A stretch of DNA of 64,000 nt from JACKAQ01 sp965227145 (GCA_965227145.1 OZ245730.1:1798001-1862000), one strand, 5' to 3'; counted from the stretch's first letter, positions 8,505 through 17,467 are shown. The notes: generated by a model from the letters alone, not told the origin. Made by a program: numbers and translations.

Positions 8505-9893
8505 TCAATAAATAACGGATGTTTTGAGATAAAATTCGTGGTAGGTTGGGCCGTTTTCCAGACTCGGAATAAAGCGTTCCCCATGCAGATTGCGTTGATC
8601 GTAAAGCGCATACCCGCCGGAAAACATGAGCCAATTGTTTTGGCGATAACTCATGTCCAGCGTTAGTTCAAGGCGCTTGCCAATGGTGGCTTCAATCATC
8701 GGTGTTGTTTTACCGAAAGATTTTTCCGCACCGAAGCTGAGTTCCGTGCGTTTTTCTCCCTCAAACACATGTTCCAGCGCAAAGGGAAACCGCCATTCCT
8801 GCCATCGATAACCGCTTCTGATTTTATATGAAAGACCTTCCCGGTTCATATAAAATGAGGTATTGGGCAATTGAAAACCGCGATATTGCCAGGGCGTAAA
8901 GCGACTGGATTTACCGGCAAGGGTTCTGAAAAACTGGTAAATCAACTGATAGCTCATTGCGCTGCCCCAAAATGAAACAACGCTGGCGTTGGTAATCATA
9001 TCGCTATCGATGTTGTATCCCCTGCGATCATAAAAATTTACAATATTGGTGAGATCGTTAAATACGCCGGTTCCTGTGCCGTAGCTTTGGGCGGATAATT
9101 TACCGCTTAAATATGGCAGCATAAAACCGATATGCCCGCTGTTGCCATAGAGTTCATCTTCAATAAATTCGCTAAAGAGCATTTCATTGTTTAACCCGCC
9201 GGTCAATAGTAGACCATCCCATCCATTGTTGTTCAATTCATCCGTCAGGGGAGTAAAAAGGGTTTTTTCCGGGATGGCGAATGTAAAACCCCCGGTGTTA
9301 AACAAGCTTGCCCGGTAAAACGACAGGAAATTATCATATGTTTTGACCGAACCGGATAATACGGCATTGATATCCGCTTCGGTATTAATCGACCCGTGTC
9401 CATAGAAAGGTTTAAAGCCGACCGCGGCTGCCCGGGTTCCATGTCCGTATTCATGATAGGCGAAGGTAAAAGAAGTGGATAAAAATGCGGAACCGATAAA
9501 CAGCAATAATCCATTGGCAACATTTCGCAACTGGTCTGAGCTGTAAAACAGGAATTTTTTGTCACTCCCGGCTGCGTTTGTTTCTGAAGCGGGGCTGACA
9601 ATCATATTCGCCGGAACGGTAACCAAATTGATCAATTCCACTCCAAATTGCCCAACCGCCTGATTTGAATACCCGTGAATAACATACCGGGAATCGAAAG
9701 ACAAGGTTTGCGCTAACAGCGGTTTTGTGGTTATCCCCATGCATGTAAACAGCAGGATAAAAAGAAGGTAATGATTCAGCCTGCGAAAAAACGCGAAAGG
9801 GCACAACAATATTGTGATTATCAGCGTTTTATTTTTGTGATGTACCATCAGGTTGTTCTTACTGGCTGCGGATCGATGCTCGATATAAGACAT
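8505..9893 (-). CDS. Outer-membrane beta-barrel-like protein with HEYGH motif
   Basis: A 462-residue exported protein of unknown function. A hydrophobic signal segment (YLLFILLFTCMGITTKPLLA, residues about 43-62) ends at a likely signal peptidase site before QTLSF, and a second hydrophobic stretch (ANGLLLFIGSAFLSTSFTFA) precedes HEYGHG (about 147-152), which fits the HExxH zinc-metallopeptidase signature. The C-terminal half has alternating aromatic and polar strands, and the protein ends in YLKTSVIY, as expected of an outer-membrane barrel. The true start may be a later Met (MVHHK, residue 16). Whether it is a protease or a barrel with a chance motif cannot be decided from sequence. It has no operon partner. 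Confidence 0.6.
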   Translation of the reverse strand: MSYIEHRSAASKNNLMVHHKNKTLIITILLCPFAFFRRLNHYLLFILLFTCMGITTKPLLAQTLSFDSRYVIHGYSNQAVGQFGVELINLVTVPANMIVSPASETNAAGSDKKFLFYSSDQLRNVANGLLLFIGSAFLSTSFTFAYHEYGHGTRAAAVGFKPFYGHGSINTEADINAVLSGSVKTYDNFLSFYRASLFNTGGFTFAIPEKTLFTPLTDELNNNGWDGLLLTGGLNNEMLFSEFIEDELYGNSGHIGFMLPYLSGKLSAQSYGTGTGVFNDLTNIVNFYDRRGYNIDSDMITNASVVSFWGSAMSYQLIYQFFRTLAGKSSRFTPWQYRGFQLPNTSFYMNREGLSYKIRSGYRWQEWRFPFALEHVFEGEKRTELSFGAEKSFGKTTPMIEATIGKRLELTLDMSYRQNNWLMFSGGYALYDQRNLHGERFIPSLENGPTYHEFYLKTSVIY

Positions 9894-10328
9894 GTGAATG
9901 TTCCGGATCAGATTATTTAGTTTATTGTTTTATGTTAATTTCGCGTGTTTAGCTGGTTGAATAATTACAAAGCAGATACGACAGATGTGTTGATAACAGT
10001 ATTGATAAATAAAGCTGAGAATTGGCATCACAGGGTTTCTCTTTAATGTTGGTGTTGCACATTATACTTTTTGTATTGAAAATACAATGTTTTTGTCATT
10101 TCCCCAAATTATCATCTCCAAAATACTCAATCTGTCTTCATATTAAAAGGATTGGAATGACAACGACCAATAGCGTGGGATTATTCCAACATCCGGGCAT
10201 CTAACCGGTTGCCCTTACCTTTTCTGACAAATTTTTAGCTTGATTTATGTAGCGGGTGTTTTAAATTGCCCACGATTTAATACTATCTTTCGGTTTTGGC
10301 AAAATGATGTGAAGATTTGATGGTTATA

Positions 10329-10487
10329 CATCCCCCTAAATCCCCCTTGGAAGGGGGACAATGGTGGGAACATCCCCCTAAATCCCCCTTGGAAGGGGGA
10401 CGACGGCGGGAACATCCCCCTAAATCCCCCTTGGAAGGGGGACAACGGCGGGAACATCCCCCTTCGAAGGGGAAAGAGGGGGATGTA
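10329..10487. repeat. 42-bp tandem repeat, three copies plus a partial copy
   Basis: Unit starts lie at 10329, 10371, 10413 and 10455 (exact 42-bp period). Each full unit contains CATCCCCCTAAATCCCCCTT followed by GGAAGGGGGAC and a GGCGGGAA-type tail, so every unit is itself a hairpin of C-runs against G-runs. The last copy is truncated and ends in AGAGGGGGATGT, the inverse of the start. Confidence 0.9.
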
Positions 10488-10609
10488 AGAATTTCGAAAG
10501 CAACACAAAGCCGTTAGATGCAAAACTGTAAACAATCTGAACGGCTGCGATTAAGAAATATGACCATTTTTGCTGAAACCTTATGGTTTGGAATATCATA
10601 GAATAAATC

Positions 10610-10716
10610 AACCTCCCCCAACCCCTCCTTGTTAAGGAGGGGAGCCGGAAAATCGCTCCATCACTAAGGGAGCAAGTAAGTCTCCCCTTTATAAGGGGAG
10701 ATTTAGAGGGGTTGTT
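10610..10716. repeat. Palindromic C/G-run repeat pair
   Basis: CCCCTCCTTGTTAAGGAGGGG and CTCCCCTTTATAAGGGGAG each form a hairpin, and the outer CCTCCCC/CAACCCCT pairs with AGGGGTTG. The hairpins lie about 70-170 bp upstream of the MoxR start. The element resembles the 42-bp repeat unit nearby and may be the same family. Confidence 0.65.
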
Positions 10717-10781
10717 TTTTACCATAACAGTTGTCAAATTATCACAAAAAACAAAACCAAATCGAAATAAAAGGAACCTGA

Positions 10782-11795
10782 ATGGAAACACCCACAGAAA
10801 TGCTCTCGAACGAAACGGTATTGGCTTGTCAGGCCAAAGCGGCGGCGTTGCGCAACAACATCGGTAAAATTATTCGCGGAAAAGACGCGGAAGTGGCAAA
10901 AGTTGTGACTTGCATGGTTGCCGGCGGACATTTGTTGCTGGAAGATTTGCCGGGATTGGGAAAAACCAGCATGGCCAAGTCGCTGGCATTTTCCATCGAA
11001 GGAAAGCACACCCGCAATGATTCGGACAGTCACGTGGAATTCAAGCGTATCCAGTTTACCCCGGATTTACTTCCGATGGATTTGATCGGCACCTATATTT
11101 TTGATGATCGCAATAAAGATTTTCTGTTCAAAGCGGGACCGCTGTTTTCTAATATCGTGCTGGCGGACGAAATTAACCGCGCATCGCCGAAAGTGCAATC
11201 CGCGTTGCTCGAATGTATGGCGGAAAACCAGATCACCGTTGGTGAAAAAACCTATCCGCTCGATCCGTTTTTCTTTGTGATCGCTACCCAAAACCCCATC
11301 GAATTTGAGGGGACTTATCCGCTGCCTGCCGCACAGCTCGATCGTTTTTTCATGAAATTTAATTTCGGTTATGTTTCCGAAGAAAAAGAAATGGAAATTT
11401 ACCGCGATTATCTGTCGATCAACAAAATTCCCGAAACCGTTCATCCGGTGATCAAATATGAAGACATCATGATGCTGCGCAACAATGCGGAGTTTGTGTT
11501 TGTCCACCCGGAAATTATTCATGCGGTGAGCAACATCGTGCGCCACACCCGCAGCGACGATGCGATTCGTCTGGGTGCATCCACCCGGAGCGGAATTATT
11601 TATCTGAAATGTTTGCGGGCATACGCGCTGCTGCACGGCCGCAATTATGTGGTGGAAGACGATTTGAAAACGCTGGCACACAGCGTGCTCAATCACCGCC
11701 TGATTTACAAAAACCAGGATGAAGGAGAGGCGGCGCTCAATCGCATTGTGCAACGCGAAGTGGAGCGTCTGGCGAATTTGAATATCGAAAATTGA
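10782..11795 (+). CDS. MoxR-family AAA+ ATPase
   Basis: A 337-residue AAA+ ATPase of the MoxR branch. The Walker A region is EDLPGLGKTSMAK (residues 54-66) and Walker B is LADEINRASPKVQSALLE (D129, E130). The sensor region IATQNPIEFEGTYPLPAAQLDRF is typical of MoxR proteins. These act as chaperone-like ATPases that usually work with a von Willebrand A or DUF58 partner encoded next door. No such partner is present within the flanking 1.3 kb, so it is an orphan here. The ATG is preceded by AAAGGAA at an 8-bp distance. Confidence 0.92.
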   Translation: METPTEMLSNETVLACQAKAAALRNNIGKIIRGKDAEVAKVVTCMVAGGHLLLEDLPGLGKTSMAKSLAFSIEGKHTRNDSDSHVEFKRIQFTPDLLPMDLIGTYIFDDRNKDFLFKAGPLFSNIVLADEINRASPKVQSALLECMAENQITVGEKTYPLDPFFFVIATQNPIEFEGTYPLPAAQLDRFFMKFNFGYVSEEKEMEIYRDYLSINKIPETVHPVIKYEDIMMLRNNAEFVFVHPEIIHAVSNIVRHTRSDDAIRLGASTRSGIIYLKCLRAYALLHGRNYVVEDDLKTLAHSVLNHRLIYKNQDEGEAALNRIVQREVERLANLNIEN

Positions 11796-12113
11796 GTGTG
11801 AAACCGGGAGATTTTTGACAGGATTAACATAATCGTTTTGTGTGTTACGATAACAGAATGAAGTTCTGATAATTTTCAGTGGTCAATTGATACGCCGTTT
11901 AAAAGAGAAAGGAGATTCCTGCCTTCGCGCCGAAGGCGCTCCTTTGGAGCAGGAATGACACATTTAGCTGTCACCCCTGCGCATGCAGGGGTCTCCCGAT
12001 AAACGGATAGGCATTATTTTCTGTTAATTCATCCCGTAAATCCTGTAATGCTGTCAAAACAAAACAGAAGCATCATGTAAAGCCTGTCACCCTGTCTAAA
12101 AATAGATAAAACC
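11796..12113. other. Intergenic region occupied mainly by dispersed repeats
   Basis: There is no gene. Two back-to-back copies of the dispersed palindromic repeat fill 11911-11999; the rest is AT-rich and I see no clear promoter or terminator. Confidence 0.6.
11911..11999. repeat. Dispersed GGAGATTCCTGC..GCAGGAATGAC repeat, two copies
   Basis: The first part is GGAGATTCCTGCCTTCGCGC, then CGAAGGCG and GGAGCAGGAATGACA. The second is an inverted relative, GTCACCCCTGCGCATGCAGG then GGTCTCCCG. Related copies occur at 19036-19097, 20684-20733 and 24261-24290, and a degenerate one at 8021-8054. All are intergenic and palindromic. Confidence 0.75.
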
Positions 12114-13070
12114 ATGAAAATAGTTGTCATCGAAAGTTATACACTGAATCCCGGTGATTTGAGTTGGGGTTCGCTACAATCGCAGGGCGACTGCGATTTT
12201 TACGAACGCACGCCAGCGGAACAACTGGTCGAGCGCTGCCGCGATGCGGAGATTGTGCTCACCAATAAATCCGTATTTTCTGCAGATACATTTTCGCAAT
12301 TGCCAACGTTGCGTTATCTGGGAGTGATGGCAACCGGTTATAATGTTATCGATATCGACGCTGCGAAAAACAATAACGTGATCGTAACCAACGTGCCGGA
12401 TTACGGCGCGCCGTCTGTCGCGCAAATGGTGTTCGCGCATATGTTAAATTTGACGCAACGGGTTGCTCATCATCACGATGCTGTGTTGGGCGGAAAATGG
12501 GAGAAATCCGGTGATTTTTGTTTCTGGGATTATCCATTGGTTGAACTAAACGGGCTGACACTCGGGATTCTCGGTTACGGGAACATCGGCAAAGCGGTTG
12601 CGAACATCGCGCTCGGATTCGGGATGAAGGTTATTTTCCACACGCCGCATCCGCCGGAAAACCTGCCGGAAAATGTTGTCGCAGTCGATCTCGAAACGCT
12701 GTTCCGCGACAGCGATGTGCTCAGCCTGCACTGTCCGCTCACCGACGAAACCCGCAAAATTGTCAACGCAGAACGGTTGGCGAAAATGAAATCTTCTGCG
12801 CTGCTGATCAACACCAGTCGCGGTCAATTGATCGACGAAGCCGCGTTGCGCAATGCGCTCAACGCTAAACGAATTGCCGGTGCCGGACTGGATGTGCTGG
12901 ACAGCGAACCGCCGAAATCCGATCACCCGTTGTTTGGCGCAAATAACTGCATCATCACGCCGCATATTGCCTGGGCAACCCGTGCATCGCGCCAGCGATT
13001 GCTGAATACGGTTGTCGAAAATGTGCAGGCGTTCCTCAACGGCACGCCGCAGAATGTTATCAATTCTTAA
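12114..13070 (+). CDS. D-2-hydroxyacid dehydrogenase (glycerate dehydrogenase-like)
   Basis: A 318-residue NAD(P)-dependent 2-hydroxyacid dehydrogenase. The nucleotide-binding motif is GILGYGNIGKAVA (GxGxxG, residues 154-159), and the family catalytic triad is visible as R236 (INTSRGQLIDE), E265 (LDVLDSEPP) and H284 (TPHIAWAT). The N-terminal part is closest to the glycerate/hydroxypyruvate reductase group (LGVMATGYNVIDIDAA). It would interconvert a 2-keto acid and a D-2-hydroxy acid in the cytosol; the exact substrate cannot be read. A CsaA-like gene follows 14 bp after the stop, so the two are probably co-transcribed. Confidence 0.9.
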   Translation: MKIVVIESYTLNPGDLSWGSLQSQGDCDFYERTPAEQLVERCRDAEIVLTNKSVFSADTFSQLPTLRYLGVMATGYNVIDIDAAKNNNVIVTNVPDYGAPSVAQMVFAHMLNLTQRVAHHHDAVLGGKWEKSGDFCFWDYPLVELNGLTLGILGYGNIGKAVANIALGFGMKVIFHTPHPPENLPENVVAVDLETLFRDSDVLSLHCPLTDETRKIVNAERLAKMKSSALLINTSRGQLIDEAALRNALNAKRIAGAGLDVLDSEPPKSDHPLFGANNCIITPHIAWATRASRQRLLNTVVENVQAFLNGTPQNVINS

Positions 13071-13084
13071 TCGAGTCAAATTCA

Positions 13085-13423
13085 ATGGGAACAATCAATT
13101 GGGATGATTTCCAGAAAGTGGTGCTGTGTGTCGGCACAATTATCGATGCGCAGGAATTTCCGGAAGCCCGAAAACCCGCATACAAACTTTGGGTAGATTT
13201 TGGGACGGATATCGGCGTCAAACAATCATCGGCGCAAATTACGGCGCATTATTGTTTATCAGAACTGATCGGCAAACAGGTAATTGGTGTGGTCAATTTT
13301 CCACCCAAACAAATTGGTCCGTTTATATCGGAATGTCTGGTCACCGGATTTCATGATCAAAATGGCGATGTCATTTTGGCAATCCCCGAAAAGCCCGTTC
13401 CCAACGGCACCCGATTGCTTTAG
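13085..13423 (+). CDS. csaA: CsaA-like tRNA-binding-domain protein
   Basis: A 112-residue single-domain protein matching the EMAP/tRNA-binding OB fold as in CsaA: VGTIIDAQEFPEARKPAYKL, then KQSSAQITAHY and GKQVIGVVNFPPKQIGPFIS. CsaA homodimers bind tRNA and have been linked to chaperone activity in secretion. The length is normal for the stand-alone form, and the C-terminus (KPVPNGTRLL) is typical. It lies 14 bp after the dehydrogenase. Confidence 0.9.
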   Translation: MGTINWDDFQKVVLCVGTIIDAQEFPEARKPAYKLWVDFGTDIGVKQSSAQITAHYCLSELIGKQVIGVVNFPPKQIGPFISECLVTGFHDQNGDVILAIPEKPVPNGTRLL

Positions 13424-13525
13424 CGCAGCAAACGAATATCAACACTGGCAAGATCTGCATTTGTAAATTCCAAACACAGTTCGTATCTTCACCTTCGAAA
13501 TTTTCATAAACAAAGAGGTACCGTT

Positions 13526-14926
13526 TTGCAGAATATCGAACAATGGATTGTCGCATTTGCCGATGCAGCCTGGGGACCCTGGTTGTTGGTGCTGTTGTTG
13601 GGCGGCGGGTTATTTTTTCTGGTGTTTTCGCGATTGATTCCGTTCCGCTATTTCCGGCACGGCGTAAATATTCTTCGCGGAAAATACGACGATCCCAACG
13701 ACGAAGGGGATATTTCCCATTTTCAGGCACTGTCCAGCGCGTTGGCGGGAACTATTGGTATGGGGAACATCGCGGGGGTTGCCATCGCGATTGCCACCGG
13801 CGGTCCGGGTGCGATATTCTGGATGTGGATGAGCGCAATTGTTGGCGTTGCAACCAAGTTTTTCACCTGCACTTTGGCGGTGATGTATCGCGGAAAGGAC
13901 AGCAAAGGTCATCTGCAGGGCGGACCGATGTATGTCATCACCGAAGGTCTCGGCAAAAAATGGCGACCGCTGGCGGTGTTTTTTTCATTAGCCGGATTGA
14001 TCGGTTGCTTACCCGCGTTTCAGGCCAACCAACTCACGCAGGTGTTGCGGGATGTCGTTTTTATCCCGAATGGCTGGGTGGGCGATGATCCGTTCATGTT
14101 CAACCTGATGACCGGATTAATTATTGCCGGACTTACATCAATGGTTGTATTTGGCGGTATTGCAAGAATTGGGCAAGTTACCTCTAAACTGGTTCCGGCG
14201 ATGGTTGTGTTGTATCTGCTGGCAGCCATTTGGATTTTAGGCACAAATTACACGGAAATTCCTTTTTATTTGAACCTGATTTTTACCGATGCTTTTACCG
14301 GCGCAGCCATTGGCGGCGGTGCGTTGGGAACGGTGATTATCACCGGTGTCCGGCGGGCGGCGTTTTCCAATGAAGCGGGCATCGGCACCGAAGCAATGGC
14401 GCACGGCGCAGCCAAAACCGATGAACCGGTTCGCGAAGGTCTGGTTGCCATGCTCGGACCTTTTGTGGATACGATCGTGGTTTGCACAACAACCGCAATG
14501 GTCATCCTCATTTCCGGCGTTTGGAAAACCAGCGCGGAAAACGGCGTAACGCTCACATCTTCGGCTTTTGAACAGGCGATGCCGGGTGTCGGTGCGTATG
14601 TGCTGATTATTTGTGTGCTGTTTTTCAGCACCAGCACCATGTTCAGCTATTCTTATTATGGCACCAAATGTCTCGGTTTTTTGATTGGCGCAGAGCGTCA
14701 ACATTATTATAATTACTTTTATGTGGCGTTGATTGTTGTGGCTTCCGTTGTTTCGCTCGATGCCGTTGTGAGCCTCATCGATGGCATGTATGCGCTGATG
14801 GCGATCCCGACAATGAGCTCCGCATTAATTTTATCTCCGAAAGTAATGAACGCAGCAAAAGATTATTTCCGGCGAATGGACGCCGAAACAGAACTGGGTT
14901 ACAGACAACAACTTAGCGAGGATTAA
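13526..14926 (+). CDS. Sodium:alanine symporter (AGCS family)
   Basis: A 466-residue inner-membrane transporter of the AGCS family, which brings alanine or glycine into the cell with Na+. Signature segments are GTIGMGNIAGVAIAIATGG (residues about 70-90) and AAFSNEAGIGTEAMAHGAA (about 270-290). About ten membrane segments are visible. The start is a TTG at 13526 with AGAGGT 5 bp upstream; no better start lies near. DUF1611 follows 5 bp after the stop and the esterase is coupled to that, so the symporter probably leads an operon for amino-acid uptake and use. Confidence 0.92.
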   Translation: MQNIEQWIVAFADAAWGPWLLVLLLGGGLFFLVFSRLIPFRYFRHGVNILRGKYDDPNDEGDISHFQALSSALAGTIGMGNIAGVAIAIATGGPGAIFWMWMSAIVGVATKFFTCTLAVMYRGKDSKGHLQGGPMYVITEGLGKKWRPLAVFFSLAGLIGCLPAFQANQLTQVLRDVVFIPNGWVGDDPFMFNLMTGLIIAGLTSMVVFGGIARIGQVTSKLVPAMVVLYLLAAIWILGTNYTEIPFYLNLIFTDAFTGAAIGGGALGTVIITGVRRAAFSNEAGIGTEAMAHGAAKTDEPVREGLVAMLGPFVDTIVVCTTTAMVILISGVWKTSAENGVTLTSSAFEQAMPGVGAYVLIICVLFFSTSTMFSYSYYGTKCLGFLIGAERQHYYNYFYVALIVVASVVSLDAVVSLIDGMYALMAIPTMSSALILSPKVMNAAKDYFRRMDAETELGYRQQLSED

Positions 14927-14931
14927 TATTT

Positions 14932-15999
14932 ATGATTAAGGGCACAGCTATTGTCCTGACGAACGGTTGGTTAAACAACCTGCATGCCAAAACCTGCCAC
15001 GGACTGCTCCGCGGCACCGAACGATTTGATGTGTTAGCTGTCGTCGATCCCGTATTTGCCGGAAAAGATGCCGGTGAAATTATGGATGGAAAAAAACGCG
15101 GTATTCCCGTTTATGCGAACGTTACCGAAGCCATCGAAAAGGTTGGCAAAACGCCCAAATATGCCGTCGTTGGCGTTGCCGTTCACGGTGGGAAATTGCC
15201 CAAAGAGATGCGCAGCGAATTGTTTACCGCCATGCGAAAAGGGCTGTCCGTCATTTGCGGATTGCATTCCTTTTTGAGCGACGATCCCGAGTTTATCCAA
15301 ATCGCCGAAGAAACCGGTGTCGAGATGTTTGACGTTCGCAAACCCCGCCCGATCAGCGAATTGCGTTTCTGGTCCGGCGAAATTTATGATATCAAAAATG
15401 CCGTTGTGGCTGTTTTGGGAACAGATTGCGCGCTCGGCAAACGCACCACCGCCCGGTTTTTGACGGAAACCTGCCGGAATCACGGCATCTCCGCGGAGAT
15501 GATTTACACCGGACAAACCGGCTGGATGCAAGGTAACCGATACGGTTTTGTGTTCGATTCTACCGTCAACGATTTTATCAGCGGGGAAATTGAGCGGGCA
15601 ATTGTGGACTGTGCAAAAGAAGCCAATCCCGACGTGATGTTTATCGAAGGACAATCCGCATTGCGCAACCCCAGCGGACCCTGTGGCACGGAATTTTTGC
15701 TGTCCGGCAACGCAAAAGGCGTTATTCTGCAACATGCGCCCGGACGCGATATGTTCGAAGGTCACGAAGAATTGGGTGTTAAAATCCCCACACTGCTGGA
15801 TGAAATTGCGCTCATCAAAATGTATGGCTCCCGGGTGCTCGGCGTCGCGTTGAACGAGGAAGCGTGGACCGATGCCCAAATGCGCAGTTATCAGCACCAG
15901 CAGCGCGAGCTGTTGAGTATTCCGGTGGTGCGCCCGTTGGTGGAAGGTGTGGAAGAATTATTGCCTGCTATCCGCGAATATATTCAAACGGGAGCGTAA
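14932..15999 (+). CDS. DUF1611 protein (DgcN-like D-glutamate N-acetyltransferase family)
   Basis: A 355-residue two-domain protein: an N-terminal Rossmann-like domain (residues 1-150, AIVLTNGWLNNLHAKTCHGL) and a P-loop domain starting at AVLGTDCALGKRTTA (G163-T172). This is the DUF1611 family, one marine member of which (DgcN) has been described as a D-glutamate N-acetyltransferase working with the racemase DgcA. I do not see a DgcA-like enolase gene in the window, so the specific reaction is uncertain. The location directly after an alanine-type symporter supports a role in amino-acid catabolism. Confidence 0.78.
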   Translation: MIKGTAIVLTNGWLNNLHAKTCHGLLRGTERFDVLAVVDPVFAGKDAGEIMDGKKRGIPVYANVTEAIEKVGKTPKYAVVGVAVHGGKLPKEMRSELFTAMRKGLSVICGLHSFLSDDPEFIQIAEETGVEMFDVRKPRPISELRFWSGEIYDIKNAVVAVLGTDCALGKRTTARFLTETCRNHGISAEMIYTGQTGWMQGNRYGFVFDSTVNDFISGEIERAIVDCAKEANPDVMFIEGQSALRNPSGPCGTEFLLSGNAKGVILQHAPGRDMFEGHEELGVKIPTLLDEIALIKMYGSRVLGVALNEEAWTDAQMRSYQHQQRELLSIPVVRPLVEGVEELLPAIREYIQTGA

Positions 16000-16002
16000 T
16001 TG

Positions 16003-16839
16003 ATGCGCTTCCGCAACTGGCTGTTCGCCATTGTGTTGATTGCCGGTCCGCTGTCGGCGGCAGTCGTCGAAATCCGCGATGTGCCGGGTTCCGCAATGGA
16101 TACCACCCTTCAGGCGCTGATTATTTTGCCGGATAGTTATGCAACATCATCGGAAACGCGGTTTCCGGTGATGTATTTGCTGCACGGACACGGCGGCGAT
16201 CACACCAACTGGAATGCCAAAACCGGTGTTGCGGCGTTGGCGGATGTTTATCAAATGATCATCGTTTGCCCGGACGGAAATGAGGACAGTTGGTATTTCG
16301 ACAGCCCGTTCGACCCAAAATCGCAATTCGAAACGCATGTGGCAGTTGAAGTTGTCGCATTTACCGATGCCAGTTTTCGAACCATCAACAATCGCACAGG
16401 TCGTGCGATTACGGGGCTTAGTATGGGCGGACACGGCGCGTTGCTGCTGGCTGCCCGTCATCCGGAAACCTTTGGCGCTGCCGGCAGCATCAGCGGTGGA
16501 TTGGATATTCGCCCTTTTCCGGAACGCTGGGGACTGGCTGAAAAAATCGGTTCGATCGAAGATTTCCCGGCGCGATGGGATTCCCTCTCGGTTGCCGGAA
16601 ATGTTGCCGCGCTCAAATCTGCCAATCTCGCGCTGATCATCGATTGCGGTGTCAGCGATTTTTTCATCGAGGTCAACCGCAGCATGCATCGCGCGCTGCT
16701 CGATGCGGAAGTGCCGCACGATTACAGCGAACGTCCCGGTGGTCACAGTTGGCAATATTGGGATAATTCCATTCGCTATCAATCCTTGTTTTTCAACATT
16801 TACTTCAACAAAGCCCGGCAAAATGGCGCACCCGAATAA
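16003..16839 (+). CDS. Esterase of the esterase D / antigen 85 fold, exported
   Basis: A 278-residue alpha/beta hydrolase of the PF00756 type. It has an N-terminal signal peptide (MRFRNWLFAIVLIAGPLSAA), the oxyanion region LLHGHGGDHTNW, the nucleophile elbow GLSMGGHGA (Ser about 140), an acid in IIDCGVSDFF and the catalytic His in GGHSWQYW. It probably cleaves carboxyl esters in the periplasm; the substrate is unknown. I prefer the ATG at 16003, with GGGAG about 9 bp upstream, over the TTG directly before it. The start is 3 bp after the DUF1611 stop. Confidence 0.85.
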   Translation: MRFRNWLFAIVLIAGPLSAAVVEIRDVPGSAMDTTLQALIILPDSYATSSETRFPVMYLLHGHGGDHTNWNAKTGVAALADVYQMIIVCPDGNEDSWYFDSPFDPKSQFETHVAVEVVAFTDASFRTINNRTGRAITGLSMGGHGALLLAARHPETFGAAGSISGGLDIRPFPERWGLAEKIGSIEDFPARWDSLSVAGNVAALKSANLALIIDCGVSDFFIEVNRSMHRALLDAEVPHDYSERPGGHSWQYWDNSIRYQSLFFNIYFNKARQNGAPE

Positions 16840-17449
16840 CATCGACTGGATTGTTTTTGACATTGGCGGCGTGCTGATCAACATCGATTTTCAGCCGACC
16901 ATCAGCATGTTATCCCAAAGATCCGGGTTGCCGGAACAGGAAGTGCGAAACGTGCTGCTGGGGCGCTCCGATGGCGGCGGCGTGCTCGCGGATGCGTTGA
17001 GCACCGGCAAAATCGATCTCAAAACCTATCTCTCGGAAACGATCCGGGCGTTGAAAGGCTGCATATCGCCCCGCGAATTAATCATCCTTCGGCAAGCTGA
17101 GTTAACGACTGTAAATAAAGCACTTGCGCAAACGCTGCCCAAATTGAAAGTCCGCTATCATCTGGCCTGCTTTTCAAATTCAAACGTGATTCATTGGGGA
17201 TACATGCTGAAAAATTATGAGTTCTTTCGCCATTTTTCAGTGAAAATGGGATCGCATATCGCCGGAGCCCGAAAACCGGATACGGCGGCGTATCGCTATA
17301 TTATTGAACAACTGAATATCGCGCCGGAGCGCTGTTTGCTCATTGATGACCGTCCGGAAAACATTGCTGCAGCCGAAACATTCGGGATGCAAACGATGCT
17401 TTGCGAAGATCCGCAACATATTGCCAAACAACTTGAACAATTACGATAA
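16823..17449 (+). CDS. HAD superfamily hydrolase (subfamily IA, YihX-like)
   Basis: A 208-residue HAD phosphatase-like protein. The motifs are VFDIGGVL (motif I; the second Asp is replaced by Gly as in the YihX group), CFSNSN (motif II), GARKPD (motif III Lys) and LIDDRPENI (motif IV). A helical cap lies between motifs I and II. The likely start is the ATG at 16823 (MAHPNNIDWIVFD), which overlaps the esterase stop by 17 bp; longer frames upstream are read from the esterase gene. The substrate is unknown, probably a small phosphorylated metabolite. Confidence 0.85.
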   Translation: MAHPNNIDWIVFDIGGVLINIDFQPTISMLSQRSGLPEQEVRNVLLGRSDGGGVLADALSTGKIDLKTYLSETIRALKGCISPRELIILRQAELTTVNKALAQTLPKLKVRYHLACFSNSNVIHWGYMLKNYEFFRHFSVKMGSHIAGARKPDTAAYRYIIEQLNIAPERCLLIDDRPENIAAAETFGMQTMLCEDPQHIAKQLEQLR

Positions 17450-17467
17450 ACAATGGAATATTGACAG

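Larger units (their letters stand above)
9894..10781. other. Long intergenic region with G/C-run repeats
   Basis: I find no credible gene; the frames here are produced by repeats. It contains a 42-bp tandem repeat (10329-10487) and a second palindromic set around 10610-10715 (CCCCTCCTTGTTAAGGAGGGG, then CTCCCCTTTATAAGGGGAG). The last 20 bp before 10782 carry the ribosome binding site AAAGGAA of the MoxR gene. Promoters for the divergent genes at 9893 and 10782 must lie here but I cannot place them. Confidence 0.55.

Noticed and set aside
10245..10791. Several overlapping frames across the 42-bp repeats on both strands
   Set aside because: They arise because the repeat period is a multiple of three; the translated sequences are low-complexity repeats (PLSPFQGGFRG).
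16649..16822. N-terminal extension of the HAD hydrolase frame
   Set aside because: These codons are read from inside the esterase gene; the HAD motif I begins right after the ATG at 16823.
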